A stretch of DNA of 33,045 nt from Cupriavidus sp. D384 (GCF_001652915.1 NZ_BBQI01000027.1:1-33045), one strand, 5' to 3'; counted from the stretch's first letter, positions 16,299-26,257 are shown. The notes: generated by a model from the letters alone, not told the origin. A program made the numbers and translations.

Positions 16299-17603
16299 TT
16301 ACTTCGATTGCAGGTAGGCGGGTTCGCGCACCAGGCGCGTGCCGCAGAAGCTGATGGCGGCCGCGATCATCACGTAGATGGCCGGGGCCATGGTGCTGCC
16401 CGTGCTGGCGATCAGCCACGTGATAAAGAACGAGGCAAAGCCGCCGAAGATCGTCACGGCCAGGTTGTAGGCCACCGACAGGCCGGTGGACAGCACCTTG
16501 GCCGGGAACAGTTCGGCAAACGCGGCCAGGATCGGACCCGTGTAGGCGGCGATCAGCACGCCGAACACGATCTGGAACACCAGCAGCGAGCCCAGTCCCG
16601 GCGCGTGGTTGATATAGGCGAACATTGGCCAGGCCAGCACGAAGATCAGCGCGGCGGCGCCCGACAGCAGGCCACGGCGGCCCATGCGGTCGGCCATCCT
16701 GCCGACGATGGGCGCGAACACCATGATCGCCAGGCCACCGGCCATGCCGGCGACAAAGCCGGTGGATTGCGGCACCTTGAGCACCTTGACGGCGTAGGTC
16801 GGCATGTAGAACAGCAGCACGTAGGTGCAGACCGTCCACAGGATCACCATCGAGAAACTGGCGGCGGTCTGGCGCGGGTAGTCGCGCAGCACTTCCTTGA
16901 GCGGCGAGTCGGTCTTGTCGGTGGTGGCCTGGAAGGTGGGCGTCTCGTCGAGGTTGTGACGGATATAGAAGCCGACCGGGCCGATGATCATGCCGATCAG
17001 GAACGGCAGGCGCCAGCCCCAGCTATTGAGCGCCTCGGGGCTCAGCGTGGCGGTGACGAAGGTGCCCACGGCGGCGCCCAGCAGCACGGCCACGCCGATG
17101 CTGGCCTGGATCCAGCTCGAATAGTAGGCACGCTGGCGCTCGGGTGCGTATTCGGTCAGGAACGCGGTGGCGCCGCCCATTTCGCCGCCGGCGGAAAAGC
17201 CTTGCATCAGGCGCGCGATCACGATCAGCATCGGGGCAAACACGCCGATCTGGTCGTAGGTGGGCGCGATGCCGATCAGCGTGGTGCCGGCGGCCATCAG
17301 CAGGATGGTCAGCGACAGCGCCGCCTTGCGGCCCACGCGGTCGGCGTAGACGCCCAGGATGATGCCGCCCACGGGCCGCATGAAGAAGCCCACGCCGAAC
17401 GTGGCCACGGCCAGCAGCAGCGAAGACAGGTCGTTTCCGGTGGGGAAGAACAGTTTGGCGATGATCACGGCGAAGAAGCTGTACACCGTGAAGTCGAACC
17501 ATTCGAGGCCGTTGCCGATCACCGTGGCGATGATGGCGCGGCGGCGTTGACTGGCCCCGATCTGGGGCACGGTCTCCGCAAAGGCGGGGGCGCTGGCTTG
17601 CAT
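16299..17603 (-). CDS. MFS transporter, metabolite:proton symporter family
   Basis: The 434-residue product has about twelve membrane helices and the MFS loop motif after helix 2 (GVYADRVGRKAAL). It matches the metabolite:H+ symporter branch (ShiA/ProP/KgtP type), with the branch-like ARLMQGFSAGGEMGGA region and GWRLPFLIGMIIGPVGFYIR. The start ATG 17603 follows a GGGAGAGAGAG ribosome site; the longer frame to 17714 has no support. It takes up an organic acid or zwitterion with protons. The gene has its own upstream region of 157 bases holding a strong hairpin, so it is probably transcribed apart from the sugar-acid genes. The amidohydrolase gene follows. The substrate is not evident. Confidence 0.88.
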   Translation of the reverse strand: MQASAPAFAETVPQIGASQRRRAIIATVIGNGLEWFDFTVYSFFAVIIAKLFFPTGNDLSSLLLAVATFGVGFFMRPVGGIILGVYADRVGRKAALSLTILLMAAGTTLIGIAPTYDQIGVFAPMLIVIARLMQGFSAGGEMGGATAFLTEYAPERQRAYYSSWIQASIGVAVLLGAAVGTFVTATLSPEALNSWGWRLPFLIGMIIGPVGFYIRHNLDETPTFQATTDKTDSPLKEVLRDYPRQTAASFSMVILWTVCTYVLLFYMPTYAVKVLKVPQSTGFVAGMAGGLAIMVFAPIVGRMADRMGRRGLLSGAAALIFVLAWPMFAYINHAPGLGSLLVFQIVFGVLIAAYTGPILAAFAELFPAKVLSTGLSVAYNLAVTIFGGFASFFITWLIASTGSTMAPAIYVMIAAAISFCGTRLVREPAYLQSK

Positions 17604-17714
17604 GTCTCTCTCTCCCTGTTTGGCAGAACGCTGGGCAGCCCTTTTATGACAGGCTCTGGCCGATGGTAGGGGCGTCGCGGTGACCGGAGAAACGAAATCT
17701 GCGCATGCAGGCAT

Positions 17715-17747
17715 GACGCCAGCGCATGCGTGGCCTGCGCTGGCGTC
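17715..17747 (-). terminator. Strong hairpin after the uxuB-like gene
   Basis: GACGCCAGCGCA (17715-17726) and TGCGCTGGCGTC (17736-17747) form a perfect 12-bp stem with a 9-base loop. It starts 14 bases after the uxuB-like stop on the - strand. The sequence beyond is only mildly T-rich. It probably ends or weakens the sugar-acid operon before the MFS gene. Confidence 0.65.
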
Positions 17748-17760
17748 GGGCGAGCGTGGT

Positions 17761-19296
17761 CTAGGCGGTGCTGTTGACGCGTGTCAGCGCCCCCGTCACG
17801 CCGTGCGCGCACAACAATTCCAGCTGTGTGGCAACCGTATCGATGAATACCGTGGATTGCGCCAGGTCGCCAAACACGGGCGCAAAGCCGGCGATGGTGC
17901 GCACGCGAGCCTGTTCGCGTGTGCGGGCATCGAACAGTTTTTCGGTCTGGCGCGCGGCATCGGCCATGACGGCGGCCAGCGGCTGCGCCAGCGGGTCTTC
18001 GATCGGGAAGGCATTGCCGGCCTCGTCGTAGCCGCGCAGGAAGTGCAGCCAGGCGGCCACGCCCAGTGCCAGGCGCGCAAACGGCTGACCCGCCGCAAGG
18101 CGGTCGCGGATCGGTGCCAGCAGGCGCTGCGGGATCTTCTGGGACCCGTCCATGGCGATCTGGCGCGTGCGATGCCCGAGCGCGGGGTTGGTAAAGCGCG
18201 GCAGCAGGCTGGCGCGATAGGCGTCCACGTCGAGCCCCGGCAGCGGCGGCAGCGTGGGTTGCGTCTCGCGTTCCATGGTTTCCGAGATAAACGCATGCAC
18301 GGCGGGCTGGGCGATCACGCGGTCGGTGGTCGGCCATCCCGCCAGCACGCCCATGTACGCCATCATCGACTGGCTGCCGTTGACCAGCCGGTGCTTGAGC
18401 ACCTCGAACGGCCGGGCCTCGGCCACGAACTGCGCGCCGCCGGCTTCCCAGCGGGGACGGCCCGCCGCGAAGCGATCCTCGATCACCCACTGGAAGAACG
18501 GCTCGCCCACCACGGGCCACGCGTCGTACAGGCCCAGCGCCGCCGACACATGCGCCACGTCGTCGATGGTGGTCTTGGGCACGATGCGGTCCACCATCGT
18601 GTTTGGAAAGGTGCAGCGCGCCGCCACCCAGTCGTGCAGGGCCGGATCGATCTCGGCGCAGTACACCAGCAGCACGCGGCGCAGCGTATCGCCGTTGCTG
18701 GCCAGGTTGTCGCAGGACAGCAGCGTGACCGGCCCCAGGCCGCGCTCCATGCGCCGCTGCAGGCCCAGCGCCAGGTAGCCGATGGCGGTGACGGGGTGCG
18801 ACACGCCGGACAGGTCCTCGATGATGTCGCGGTCGGCCCGGTTCAGTTCGCCCGTGGCCGGATCGTGGCAGTAGCCCTTTTCCGTGACGGTCAGGCTGAT
18901 GATGTGGGTGTCGCGATGGGCGATGCGGTCGAGCACGATCTCGGGATCTTCCTCGGCCACCAGCACACCCAGCACGGCGCCGATCACCTGCAGCGTTTCG
19001 GCGGTGGCGCTGCGCAGGGCCAGTGTGTACAGGCCTTCCTGCGGCTTGAGGGCATCGCGCGTGTCGGGCCGGCGCAGCGATACGCCGATGATGCCCCAGC
19101 GCTGCCCTTCGTCGCCCATGGCTTCGATGGCGGCTTCGGTGATCTCCGCCTGGTGGCCGCGGTGGAAGGCACCGATCCCAAGGTGAACAATGCCCGCGCG
19201 CAGGGTGTCGCGCGCGTACCCGGGACGCCGCACATGGGGCGGCAGCGCGCCAAGCCGGGCAGGATGCAGACGCGGCAACTGTTCGATATCGCTCAT
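17761..19296 (-). CDS. uxuB: Fructuronate reductase / mannitol dehydrogenase family oxidoreductase
   Basis: The 511-residue product belongs to the polyol-specific long-chain dehydrogenases. An N-terminal NAD-binding part (IVHLGIGAFHRGH, 37-49) comes first, then the family block TVTEKGYC (136-143) and the catalytic stretch KHRLVNGSQS (301-310) with Lys301 and Asn306. The start ATG 19296 has an AAGGAGA ribosome site; the longer frame to 19326 lacks one. Such enzymes interconvert D-fructuronate and D-mannonate, or tagaturonate and altronate. The ManD-type dehydratase gene next to it favours the mannonate reaction. At the family's conserved His (eight residues after the catalytic Lys) this protein has Gln309, which may tune specificity. 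It is the last gene of the main sugar-acid operon. The uxuB name is a family-level assignment. Confidence 0.82.
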   Translation of the reverse strand: MSDIEQLPRLHPARLGALPPHVRRPGYARDTLRAGIVHLGIGAFHRGHQAEITEAAIEAMGDEGQRWGIIGVSLRRPDTRDALKPQEGLYTLALRSATAETLQVIGAVLGVLVAEEDPEIVLDRIAHRDTHIISLTVTEKGYCHDPATGELNRADRDIIEDLSGVSHPVTAIGYLALGLQRRMERGLGPVTLLSCDNLASNGDTLRRVLLVYCAEIDPALHDWVAARCTFPNTMVDRIVPKTTIDDVAHVSAALGLYDAWPVVGEPFFQWVIEDRFAAGRPRWEAGGAQFVAEARPFEVLKHRLVNGSQSMMAYMGVLAGWPTTDRVIAQPAVHAFISETMERETQPTLPPLPGLDVDAYRASLLPRFTNPALGHRTRQIAMDGSQKIPQRLLAPIRDRLAAGQPFARLALGVAAWLHFLRGYDEAGNAFPIEDPLAQPLAAVMADAARQTEKLFDARTREQARVRTIAGFAPVFGDLAQSTVFIDTVATQLELLCAHGVTGALTRVNSTA

Positions 19297-19339
19297 CGTG
19301 GTCTCCTTGTCAGGCCTTGCGGTCAACGCTCAAAGCTCT

Positions 19340-19360
19340 GCGGCCGATCTGCACGGCCGC
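19340..19360. repeat. Intercistronic hairpin between manD and uxuB-like genes
   Basis: GCGGCCG (19340-19346) and CGGCCGC (19354-19360) form a perfect 7-bp stem with a 7-base loop in the 75-base gap. There is no T run. It may protect or process the mRNA rather than end transcription. Confidence 0.5.
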
Positions 19361-19371
19361 GCTACCCCTGG

Positions 19372-20583
19372 CTACCAGTGCCACAGCGTGCCATCGTGCG
19401 CCAGCCGGTTCACCGGCAGGTAGGCGCGCTGGTACGGGTACTTCGCGGCCAGCGTTTCGTCGATGTCCACCCCGTGGCCCGGCGCATCGCCCGGGTACAT
19501 CATGCCGTCCCGGAACGTGTACGCGTGCGGAAACACGGCGTCGGTCTCCTCGGTGTGACGCATGTACTCCTGGATACCGAAGTTGGGCACCCAGAGATCG
19601 AAATGCAGCGCCGCGCCCATGCAGGCCGGCGACAGGTCCGTGGCGCCGTGGCAGCCGGTGCGCACCTGGTACATCGCGGCAAAGTCGGCTATGCGCCGCA
19701 AATGGGTAATGCCGCCTGCATGGACCACCGTGGCACGAATATAGTCGATCAGCTGTTCCTCAAGCAGAGTCTTGCAGTCCCAGATGCTGTTGAAGATCTC
19801 GCCCACGGCCAGCGGCGTGACCGTGTGCTGGCGGATCAGACGGAAGGCGCGCGGGTCTTCGGCGGGCGTGGCATCTTCCATCCAGAACAGCCGGAACGGC
19901 TCCAGCGACCTGCCCAGCCGCCCGGCCTCGATGGGCGTCAGCCGGTGATGCACATCGTGCAGCAGGTGGATGTCGGGGCCCACGGCGTCGCGCACCTTGT
20001 CGAACAGCTTCGGGGTGTGGTCCAGGTAGCGTTCGGTGCTCCAGTCGTGCTCGGACGGCAGGTTGGCATCGGCCGGCTCGTAGAACAGCCGGTCGCGCGA
20101 CACGCCGTACACCTTGTTCAACCCCGGCACGCCAGACTGCGCGCGGATCGCCTTGTAGCCCATTTCCTTGTAGCGCAGCACTTCTTCCACGGTGTGGCCG
20201 ATGTCGCTGCCGTTGGCGTGGCCGTAGACCATCACCCCGGTACGGCTCTTGCCGCCCAGCAGCTGGTACAGCGGCAGGTTGGCGGCCTTGGCCTTGATGT
20301 CCCACAGCGCCGTGTCCACGGCGGCAATCGCGCTCATGGTCACCGGGCCGCGCCGCCAGTAGGCGCCGCGGTACAGGTATTGCCAGATGTCCTCGATCTG
20401 GTGCGCGTCGCGTCCGATCAGGCACGGGATGACGTGATCCTCCAGATAACTGACCACGGACAGCTCGCGGCCATTGAGCGTGGCGTCGCCGATACCGGTC
20501 AGTCCTTCGTCGGTCTCGATCTTCAGCGTGACGAAGTTGCGTCCCGGGCAGCAGACGATAACGCGTGCGTTGGTGATCTTCAT
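19372..20583 (-). CDS. manD: D-mannonate dehydratase, enolase superfamily (ManD)
   Basis: The 403-residue product matches the ManD subgroup closely enough that its residues fall at the numbering used for the characterised family enzyme. Arg147 and Tyr159 are the base pair on the 150s loop. Metal ligands are Asp210, Glu236 and Glu262, with His212 in [10 protein letters not shown] and His312 opposite. It dehydrates D-mannonate to 2-keto-3-deoxy-D-gluconate (KDG). The subgroup contains both efficient D-mannonate enzymes and low-efficiency mannonate/gluconate enzymes. This one has Ala at 314, which I recall as a feature of the efficient type, but that should be checked. It lies between the uxaA-like gene (27-base gap) and the uxuB-like gene, so the reductase product would feed it directly. 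Confidence 0.88.
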   Translation of the reverse strand: MKITNARVIVCCPGRNFVTLKIETDEGLTGIGDATLNGRELSVVSYLEDHVIPCLIGRDAHQIEDIWQYLYRGAYWRRGPVTMSAIAAVDTALWDIKAKAANLPLYQLLGGKSRTGVMVYGHANGSDIGHTVEEVLRYKEMGYKAIRAQSGVPGLNKVYGVSRDRLFYEPADANLPSEHDWSTERYLDHTPKLFDKVRDAVGPDIHLLHDVHHRLTPIEAGRLGRSLEPFRLFWMEDATPAEDPRAFRLIRQHTVTPLAVGEIFNSIWDCKTLLEEQLIDYIRATVVHAGGITHLRRIADFAAMYQVRTGCHGATDLSPACMGAALHFDLWVPNFGIQEYMRHTEETDAVFPHAYTFRDGMMYPGDAPGHGVDIDETLAAKYPYQRAYLPVNRLAHDGTLWHW

Positions 20584-20610
20584 GCAGGTCTCCGGCTGTG
20601 CAGCGGTGGG

Positions 20611-22149
20611 TTACATCACGGCGCCTAGCGCCCAGGGCACGAATTCGTTCTGGCCGTAGCCGTGCTGTTCGCTGCGCGTGCGGCGGCCCGAGGCGGTGTC
20701 CAGCATCAGCCGGAAGATGGCCGCGCCCTTGCCGGCAATGGTCGATTCGCCGTCGAGGATGTCGCCGCAGTTGATGTCGATGTCCTCGGACTGGCGCTGC
20801 CACAGCGCGTTGTTGGTGGACAGCTTCAGCGATGGCGACGGCGCGCAGCCATAGGCCGAGCCACGGCCCGTGGTAAAGCAGATCAGGTTGGCGCCGCCCG
20901 CCACCTGGCCGGTGGCCGACACGGGGTCGTAACCCGGGGTGTCCATGAAGACCAGCCCGTGGGCGCGTACCGTTTCGGCAAACTCGTAGACGTCCACCAG
21001 ATTGGTGGTGCCGCTCTTGGCAACGGCGCCCAGCGACTTTTCCAGGATGGTGGTCAGCCCCCCGGCCTTGTTGCCGGCAGACGGGTTGTTGTCCATGCTG
21101 CCAGCATTGCGCGCGGTGTAGGCCTCCCACCAGCGGATGCGGGCGATCAGCCGGTCAGCCACCGCCGCCGAAACGGCGCGGCGCGTGAGCAGGTGTTCGG
21201 CCCCGTAGATCTCGGGCGTTTCCGACAGGATCGCCGTGCCGCCCTGTGCCACGAGCAAGTCCACCGCGGCGCCCAGTGCGGGATTGGCGGTGATGCCCGA
21301 GTAGCCGTCGGAGCCGCCGCATTGCAGGCCCACGGTCAGATGGCTGGCCGGCACCGGCTGGCGCGTGACGCGGTTGGCATCGTCCAGCAGCGCCTTCACG
21401 ACGCCCACGCCGCGCGCCACGGTGCGGGCCGTGCCGCCGGTGTCCTGAATATTGAAGCTGTGAAAGCGCGGCCCGTCGGCCAGCGCCGACAGGCCGGGCT
21501 CGGCCAGCAGCGCGTCGATCTGGTTGGTCTCGCAGCCCAGGCCCACCACCAGCACCGCGGCGAAGTTCGGATGCCGGGCGTAGCCGGCCAGCGTGCGGCG
21601 CAGCACGCGCAGGTTCTCGCCGTCGCTGTCGGTGGCGCAGCCCGCGCCATGCGTCAGCGCCACCACGCCATCCACGTTGGGATAGGGCGCCAGCACCTCC
21701 GGGTGGATCTCGCGCCGGAAATGATCGGCAATGGCACGCGCCACGGTGGCCGAGCAGTTCACCGAGGTCAGGATGCCGATGTAGTTGCGCGTGGCGACGC
21801 GGCCATCGGCACGCACGATGCCGTCGAAGGTGGCCAGGGCGGTGGCTGGCGCGGTGTCGCGGACATCGCTGCCCGCCGCGTAGTCGCGTGCAAAGTCCCC
21901 CATCGCCAGGTTGTGGGTATGCACATGCTGGCCCGGCGCGATGGCCTGGCGCGCGAACCCGATGATCTGGTTGTAGCGCCGCACCGGCGCGCCTTCGGCA
22001 ATGGCGCGCACGGCCACCTTGTGGCCCGGCGGTACCAGGCTGGCTACGGTGACGCCTTCCTGGTGCAGCACCGTGCCGGGCAGCAGCTGGCGGCACGCGA
22101 TGACGATATCGTCGGCGGGATGGATCCGGATGACAGCCGGTGCGGACAT
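20611..22149 (-). CDS. uxaA: Altronate dehydratase family protein (UxaA-like)
   Basis: The 512-residue product has a SAF domain at the N terminus (about residues 10-85, HPADDIVIACRQLLPG onward) fused to the large UxaA/GarD catalytic part. That part contains YIGILTSVNCSATVARAIAD, LTHGAGCATDSDGEN, GLGCETNQID and GLQCGGSDGYSGITANP. The conserved Cys/His positions fit an iron-dependent hydro-lyase. UxaA converts D-altronate to KDG; close relatives act on galactarate or other sugar acids. Length is normal for the family. The gene is 18 bases after the SDR gene and 27 before manD, within one operon. Having both an altronate-type and a mannonate-type dehydratase here suggests that galacturonate- and glucuronate-derived acids are both used, or that this protein has another substrate. 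Confidence 0.83.
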   Translation of the reverse strand: MSAPAVIRIHPADDIVIACRQLLPGTVLHQEGVTVASLVPPGHKVAVRAIAEGAPVRRYNQIIGFARQAIAPGQHVHTHNLAMGDFARDYAAGSDVRDTAPATALATFDGIVRADGRVATRNYIGILTSVNCSATVARAIADHFRREIHPEVLAPYPNVDGVVALTHGAGCATDSDGENLRVLRRTLAGYARHPNFAAVLVVGLGCETNQIDALLAEPGLSALADGPRFHSFNIQDTGGTARTVARGVGVVKALLDDANRVTRQPVPASHLTVGLQCGGSDGYSGITANPALGAAVDLLVAQGGTAILSETPEIYGAEHLLTRRAVSAAVADRLIARIRWWEAYTARNAGSMDNNPSAGNKAGGLTTILEKSLGAVAKSGTTNLVDVYEFAETVRAHGLVFMDTPGYDPVSATGQVAGGANLICFTTGRGSAYGCAPSPSLKLSTNNALWQRQSEDIDINCGDILDGESTIAGKGAAIFRLMLDTASGRRTRSEQHGYGQNEFVPWALGAVM

Positions 22150-22167
22150 GCGCGACCCTCCAGTGGC

Positions 22168-22941
<774 letters not shown>

Positions 22942-22959
22942 TCAAGCAGGTTTGTCTTG

Positions 22960-24063
22960 TCAGGAAACGGTGGCGCGCGCCGTGGCGCGGCGGTCAATGG
23001 CGGCCCAGTCCCAGTCGATGCCGAGTCCGGGCGAGCCGGGCGGCACGGCGTGGCCATCGGCAAAGGCCACGCGGCTGTGCGTGATGGCATCGAGCTGCGG
23101 GATGTACTCGACCCACGGGGCGTTGGGCACCGCCGCACAGAGCGACACATGCAGCTCCATCAGGAAATGGGGGCAGATGGGCACGTTGCAGGCTTCGGCC
23201 AGGTGCGCCACCTTGAGCCACGGCGTGATGCCGCCCACGCGGGCCACATCGGCCTGCACGATCGAACAGGCACCCTGGCGCAGGTAGTCGGCGAACTGGC
23301 CGATCGAGTAGAGCGATTCGCCCACGGCAACCGGCAGCGGGGTGGCGGCGGCCAGCCGGACGTGGCCGGACAGGTCGTCGGCCGGCAGCGGTTCCTCGAA
23401 CCATGACAGGCCCAGGCCTTCATAGTGCGAAGCCCGCCGGATTGCCTCGGCCGACGTGAAGCACTGGTTGGCGTCGACCATCAGCGCGAAATGGTTGCCT
23501 ACCGCCTCGCGCACGGCGTAGAGGCGGTCGAGATCCTCGGCCAGGTGCAGCTTGCCTACCTTGATCTTGGCGCCGTGGAACCCGGCCTGTTTGGCCGACA
23601 GCGTGGCGTGGACCAGTTCGGTGCGCGACAGGTGCAGCCAGCCGCCTTCGGTGGAGTACATCGGCACGCGGTGCTGCGCGCCGCCTGCGGCCAGCCACAG
23701 CGGCTGGCCGTCGCGGCGGCAGCGCCAGTCCCACAGGGCCGTGTCGATGGCCGCCAGCGCCAGGCTCGTGATGGCGCCTACCGACGTGGCATGGGTGCTG
23801 AACATCAGGTCGTGCCAGATCTGCTCGATGCGGGCCGGGTCGCGGCCAATCAGCTGCGGCGCCAGGTGGTCGCGCAGCAGCGCCATGACCGACGAGCCGC
23901 CCGTGCCGATCGTATAGCTGTAGCCCGTGCCCTCGCCGCCGTCGTCGCAGCGGATGCGCACCATCGGCGTTTCCTGGGTAACGAACGACTGGATCGCATC
24001 GGAGCGTGCAACGGGAGGCTGGAGATCGACCTGCAGCAGTTCAACGTGCGTGATCGTCGTCAT
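22960..24063 (-). CDS. Mandelate-racemase-subgroup acid-sugar dehydratase
   Basis: The 367-residue product is an enolase-superfamily enzyme with the full mandelate racemase set. The KxK motif is Lys166-Ile-Lys168. Metal ligands are Asp197 (VDANQ), Glu223 or Glu224 (FEEPL) and Glu249 (GES). The Asp272/His299 dyad is also present (QADVARVGG; PHFLMELH). This geometry is typical of acid-sugar dehydratases acting on galactarate/talarate, gluconate, fuconate or similar; the 20s loop that sets specificity cannot be decoded by eye. The ATG overlaps the TGA of dctM (ATGA), so its translation is coupled to the transporter. That suggests it acts first on the imported acid. The product would be a 2-keto-3-deoxy acid for the neighbouring SDR. 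Confidence 0.85.
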   Translation of the reverse strand: MTTITHVELLQVDLQPPVARSDAIQSFVTQETPMVRIRCDDGGEGTGYSYTIGTGGSSVMALLRDHLAPQLIGRDPARIEQIWHDLMFSTHATSVGAITSLALAAIDTALWDWRCRRDGQPLWLAAGGAQHRVPMYSTEGGWLHLSRTELVHATLSAKQAGFHGAKIKVGKLHLAEDLDRLYAVREAVGNHFALMVDANQCFTSAEAIRRASHYEGLGLSWFEEPLPADDLSGHVRLAAATPLPVAVGESLYSIGQFADYLRQGACSIVQADVARVGGITPWLKVAHLAEACNVPICPHFLMELHVSLCAAVPNAPWVEYIPQLDAITHSRVAFADGHAVPPGSPGLGIDWDWAAIDRRATARATVS

Positions 24064-25463
24064 TTGCTGCCTACCAGGTTGGGCAGCCACAGCGTGATTT
24101 CGGGCACGTAGGTAATGGCGATCAGCGTCAGGAACAGCGGGATCAGCCACGGCAGGATAGCCACCGTGGTGCGTTCCACCGACAGCCGCGCCACCCGCGC
24201 CAGCACGAACAGCACCATGCCAAGCGGCGGGTGCAGCAGGCCGATCATCAGGTTCAGCGTCATGATCAGGCCAAAGTGGATGGGGTCGATGCCGAGCTTG
24301 AGCACGATGGGCAGCAGGATCGGCACCAGGATCGTGATGGCCGCCGTGGTGTCGATAAAGCAGCCCACGATCAGGATCAGCACGTTCGCCAGCAGCAGGA
24401 ACACCCACTTGTTGTGCGTGAAGCCCAGGATGGCGTCGGTCAGCGCCTGCGCGGCCTGGCTGGTGGTCAGCAGCCAGGCGAAGATCGACGCCGCCGTGAC
24501 GATGAACAGCACCGAGGCGGTGGTTTCCACCGTATCGAGCGTGGCTTTTGCCAGCGCCCGCAGCGTCATCGACCGGTACCGCACCAGCCCCAGGAACAGC
24601 GCCCAGATTACGGCAGCCACGGCGGCCTCGGTGGGCGTGAACCAGCCCAGCGTCATGCCGCCGATCAGGATCACGGGCGCCATCAGCGCCATCACGGCCG
24701 AAAAGTCGAAGTACCAGTCCAGCGCCAGCAGTACCACCAGCGCGATCATGGCCGCCATGTTGGTCGACATGCCGGCCGACACCGCCAGCCAGATTGCCAT
24801 CGGGAAGGCCAGCACCACGATGATTTCCACCGTGGCAGAGCCAAGCAGCTTCCACGAGAACGCGGTATCGCCCCCCCAGCCGCGCCGGTGCGCGATCCAC
24901 GCCACGGTAGCCATCATGAACAGCGTCAGCACCAGTCCCGGCACGATGCCGGCCAGGAACAGGGAGCCGATCGACACATTGGCCATCATGCCGTAGATCA
25001 CGAACGGCAGCGACGGCGGGATGATCGGGCCCAGCGTGGCCGATGCCGCTGTCACGCCCACGGCGAACTCGGTCTCGTAGCCATGGTCCTTCATCGCCTT
25101 GATCTCGATGGTGCCCAGGCCGGCCGCGTCGGCAATGGCCGTGCCGCTCATGCCCGAGAAGATCACCGAGCCGATGATGTTGACGTGGCCCAGGCCGCCA
25201 CGCATCCAGCCCACCAGCGCCACCGCGAAGTTGTAGATGCGGCCGGTAATGCCGGCCACGTTCATCAGGTTGCCGGCCAGGATGAAAAACGGTACGGCCA
25301 GCAGCGGAAAGCTCTCCACGCCGGCGATCATGCGCTGGGCCAGGATCACGTCGGGCACGGTGCCGCTGGCCCAGATATAGAACAGCGACGCCAGCGCCAT
25401 CGACACGGCCACTGGCATGCCCACCAGCATCAGCAGCAGGAACGAAGCAATCAGGATCCACAT
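24060..25463 (-). CDS. dctM: TRAP transporter large permease subunit (DctM family)
   Basis: The 467-residue product is highly hydrophobic with about twelve membrane segments and DctM signatures: VPFFILAGNLMNVAGITGRI, ISFSGMSGTA-like SVIFSGMSGTAIADAAGLG, and FIDTTAAITILVPILLP. It forms the transport channel with DctQ and takes substrate from DctP, driven by sodium or proton gradients. It is about 40 residues longer than the usual 425-430; the extra length seems to lie in the middle around residues 175-220. Its stop overlaps the next gene's start. It begins 11 bases after dctQ. Confidence 0.9.
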   Translation of the reverse strand: MWILIASFLLLMLVGMPVAVSMALASLFYIWASGTVPDVILAQRMIAGVESFPLLAVPFFILAGNLMNVAGITGRIYNFAVALVGWMRGGLGHVNIIGSVIFSGMSGTAIADAAGLGTIEIKAMKDHGYETEFAVGVTAASATLGPIIPPSLPFVIYGMMANVSIGSLFLAGIVPGLVLTLFMMATVAWIAHRRGWGGDTAFSWKLLGSATVEIIVVLAFPMAIWLAVSAGMSTNMAAMIALVVLLALDWYFDFSAVMALMAPVILIGGMTLGWFTPTEAAVAAVIWALFLGLVRYRSMTLRALAKATLDTVETTASVLFIVTAASIFAWLLTTSQAAQALTDAILGFTHNKWVFLLLANVLILIVGCFIDTTAAITILVPILLPIVLKLGIDPIHFGLIMTLNLMIGLLHPPLGMVLFVLARVARLSVERTTVAILPWLIPLFLTLIAITYVPEITLWLPNLVGSK

Positions 25464-25474
25464 GCCGGGGCTCC

Positions 25475-26098
25475 TTAGTCGTCAAACGATTCGAAGGCTT
25501 CCGGGCGTTCCAGAATCGAATAGCCGTTGCGCCAGTTTTGCCAGGTCACCTGGATCGATCGCCCCAGCATCAGCACAAAGCCGAGCAGGGCTGCCCAGTA
25601 CACATAGTTCTTGTTCCATTCGATGGTGGTCATCGGCTCCTCGCCCACGATGCCGATGTACTTCCAGACCAGCCACGCGGCGTAGCCCAGGAACGCGGTG
25701 CGCAGCACGTCGACCAGCGTGGACAGCACCCGCGCCGGGCCATGGGGCAGGTAGCGGTACAGCAAGTCGACCTGGATATGGCGGCTCTTGCGCACGCACA
25801 TCGATGCGCCGATGAAGACCACGCCGATCAGGCAGTAGGTGGCGAGTTCCTCGGTCCAGGCCAGAGAATCGTTCATCACGTAGCGCGTGAAGAACTGCAT
25901 GAAGACCAGCAGCGTCATGACCCAGAACAGGCCCACGGTGAACCAGTCCTCGGCGGCGTAGCCGGAAAGGTCCACCGGCTGCGCATCGGCGGCCTCGAAG
26001 GTGTGGACGATTTCCTCGACGGAAGTCATGTGCGGGGCGCCTTCGGGCGGCGGCGCTTCGGTGCCCCGCTCAGGCATGGCTTGGGAACGCATTTCCAT
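25475..26098 (-). CDS. dctQ: TRAP transporter small permease subunit (DctQ family)
   Basis: The 207-residue product has four membrane segments (about residues 50-70, 85-105, 125-145 and 165-185). The DctQ-type stretch MQFFTRYVMNDSLAWTEELA is followed by CVRKSRHIQVDLL. The start ATG 26098 follows a GGAG at a good distance. The frame is open further upstream to 26266, but only through a palindromic repeat, so that extension is rejected. The N-terminal 45 residues are unusually long and acidic/proline-rich for DctQ and have no obvious role. It couples DctM to the binding protein. Confidence 0.85.
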   Translation of the reverse strand: MEMRSQAMPERGTEAPPPEGAPHMTSVEEIVHTFEAADAQPVDLSGYAAEDWFTVGLFWVMTLLVFMQFFTRYVMNDSLAWTEELATYCLIGVVFIGASMCVRKSRHIQVDLLYRYLPHGPARVLSTLVDVLRTAFLGYAAWLVWKYIGIVGEEPMTTIEWNKNYVYWAALLGFVLMLGRSIQVTWQNWRNGYSILERPEAFESFDD

Positions 26099-26118
26099 TG
26101 GATGTCTCCGTTCCTGCA

Positions 26119-26171
26119 GGTTGTCTCCCCGTTCCCGCAGGCGGGAGCCGGGAGCGGGGCGAGGGTGTCGG
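26119..26171 (-). repeat. Dispersed palindromic element, copy D (inverted)
   Basis: Read on the - strand it runs from a CG-rich lead through CTCCCGCCTGCGGGA to the tail GGGGAGACAACC, the same tail as copy B. It ends about 20 bases before the dctQ start, so dctQ mRNA would carry it in its leader. Copy B lies 25 bases away in the opposite orientation. Confidence 0.6.
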
Positions 26172-26196
26172 GGTTCTGCTGCCGACGCGTCGAAAC

Positions 26197-26257
26197 TTGA
26201 ACCGCCGGGCACTCTCCACCAACCCCTCTCCCACGTTGCGGGAGAGGGGAGACAACC
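26197..26257 (+). repeat. Dispersed palindromic element, copy B
   Basis: This 61-base element aligns along its whole length with copy A (14815-14874). It has the same TTGAACCGCCG start, pyrimidine-rich middle and CCCCTCTCCC/GGGAGAGGGG stem, here with a 7-base loop, and ends GGAGACAACC. It fills most of the dctP-dctQ gap together with inverted copy D. Confidence 0.8.
26223..26249 (-). terminator. Stem-loop between dctP and dctQ, possible attenuator
   Basis: CCCCTCTCCC (26223-26232) and GGGAGAGGGG (26240-26249) form a perfect 10-bp stem 27 bases after the dctP stop. It is part of copy B. There is no strong T run, so partial termination or mRNA 3'-end protection is more likely than full termination. 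That would give more binding protein than permease. Confidence 0.5.

Noticed and set aside
15855..17669. A 604-residue + strand open frame opposite the amidohydrolase and MFS genes
   Set aside because: Low-complexity His/Gln/Arg/Gly translation typical of antisense frames in GC-rich DNA.
17680..20628. A 982-residue + strand open frame opposite uxuB and manD
   Set aside because: It is a mirror frame of high-GC genes, full of His/Arg/Gln runs, with no domain. The - strand genes have full catalytic sets.
22960..25485. A single 841-residue frame spanning the dehydratase and the dctM region, as a fusion
   Set aside because: Only the last 367 residues are the dehydratase. The first part is a shadow of dctM, whose real frame ends with an ATGA overlap.
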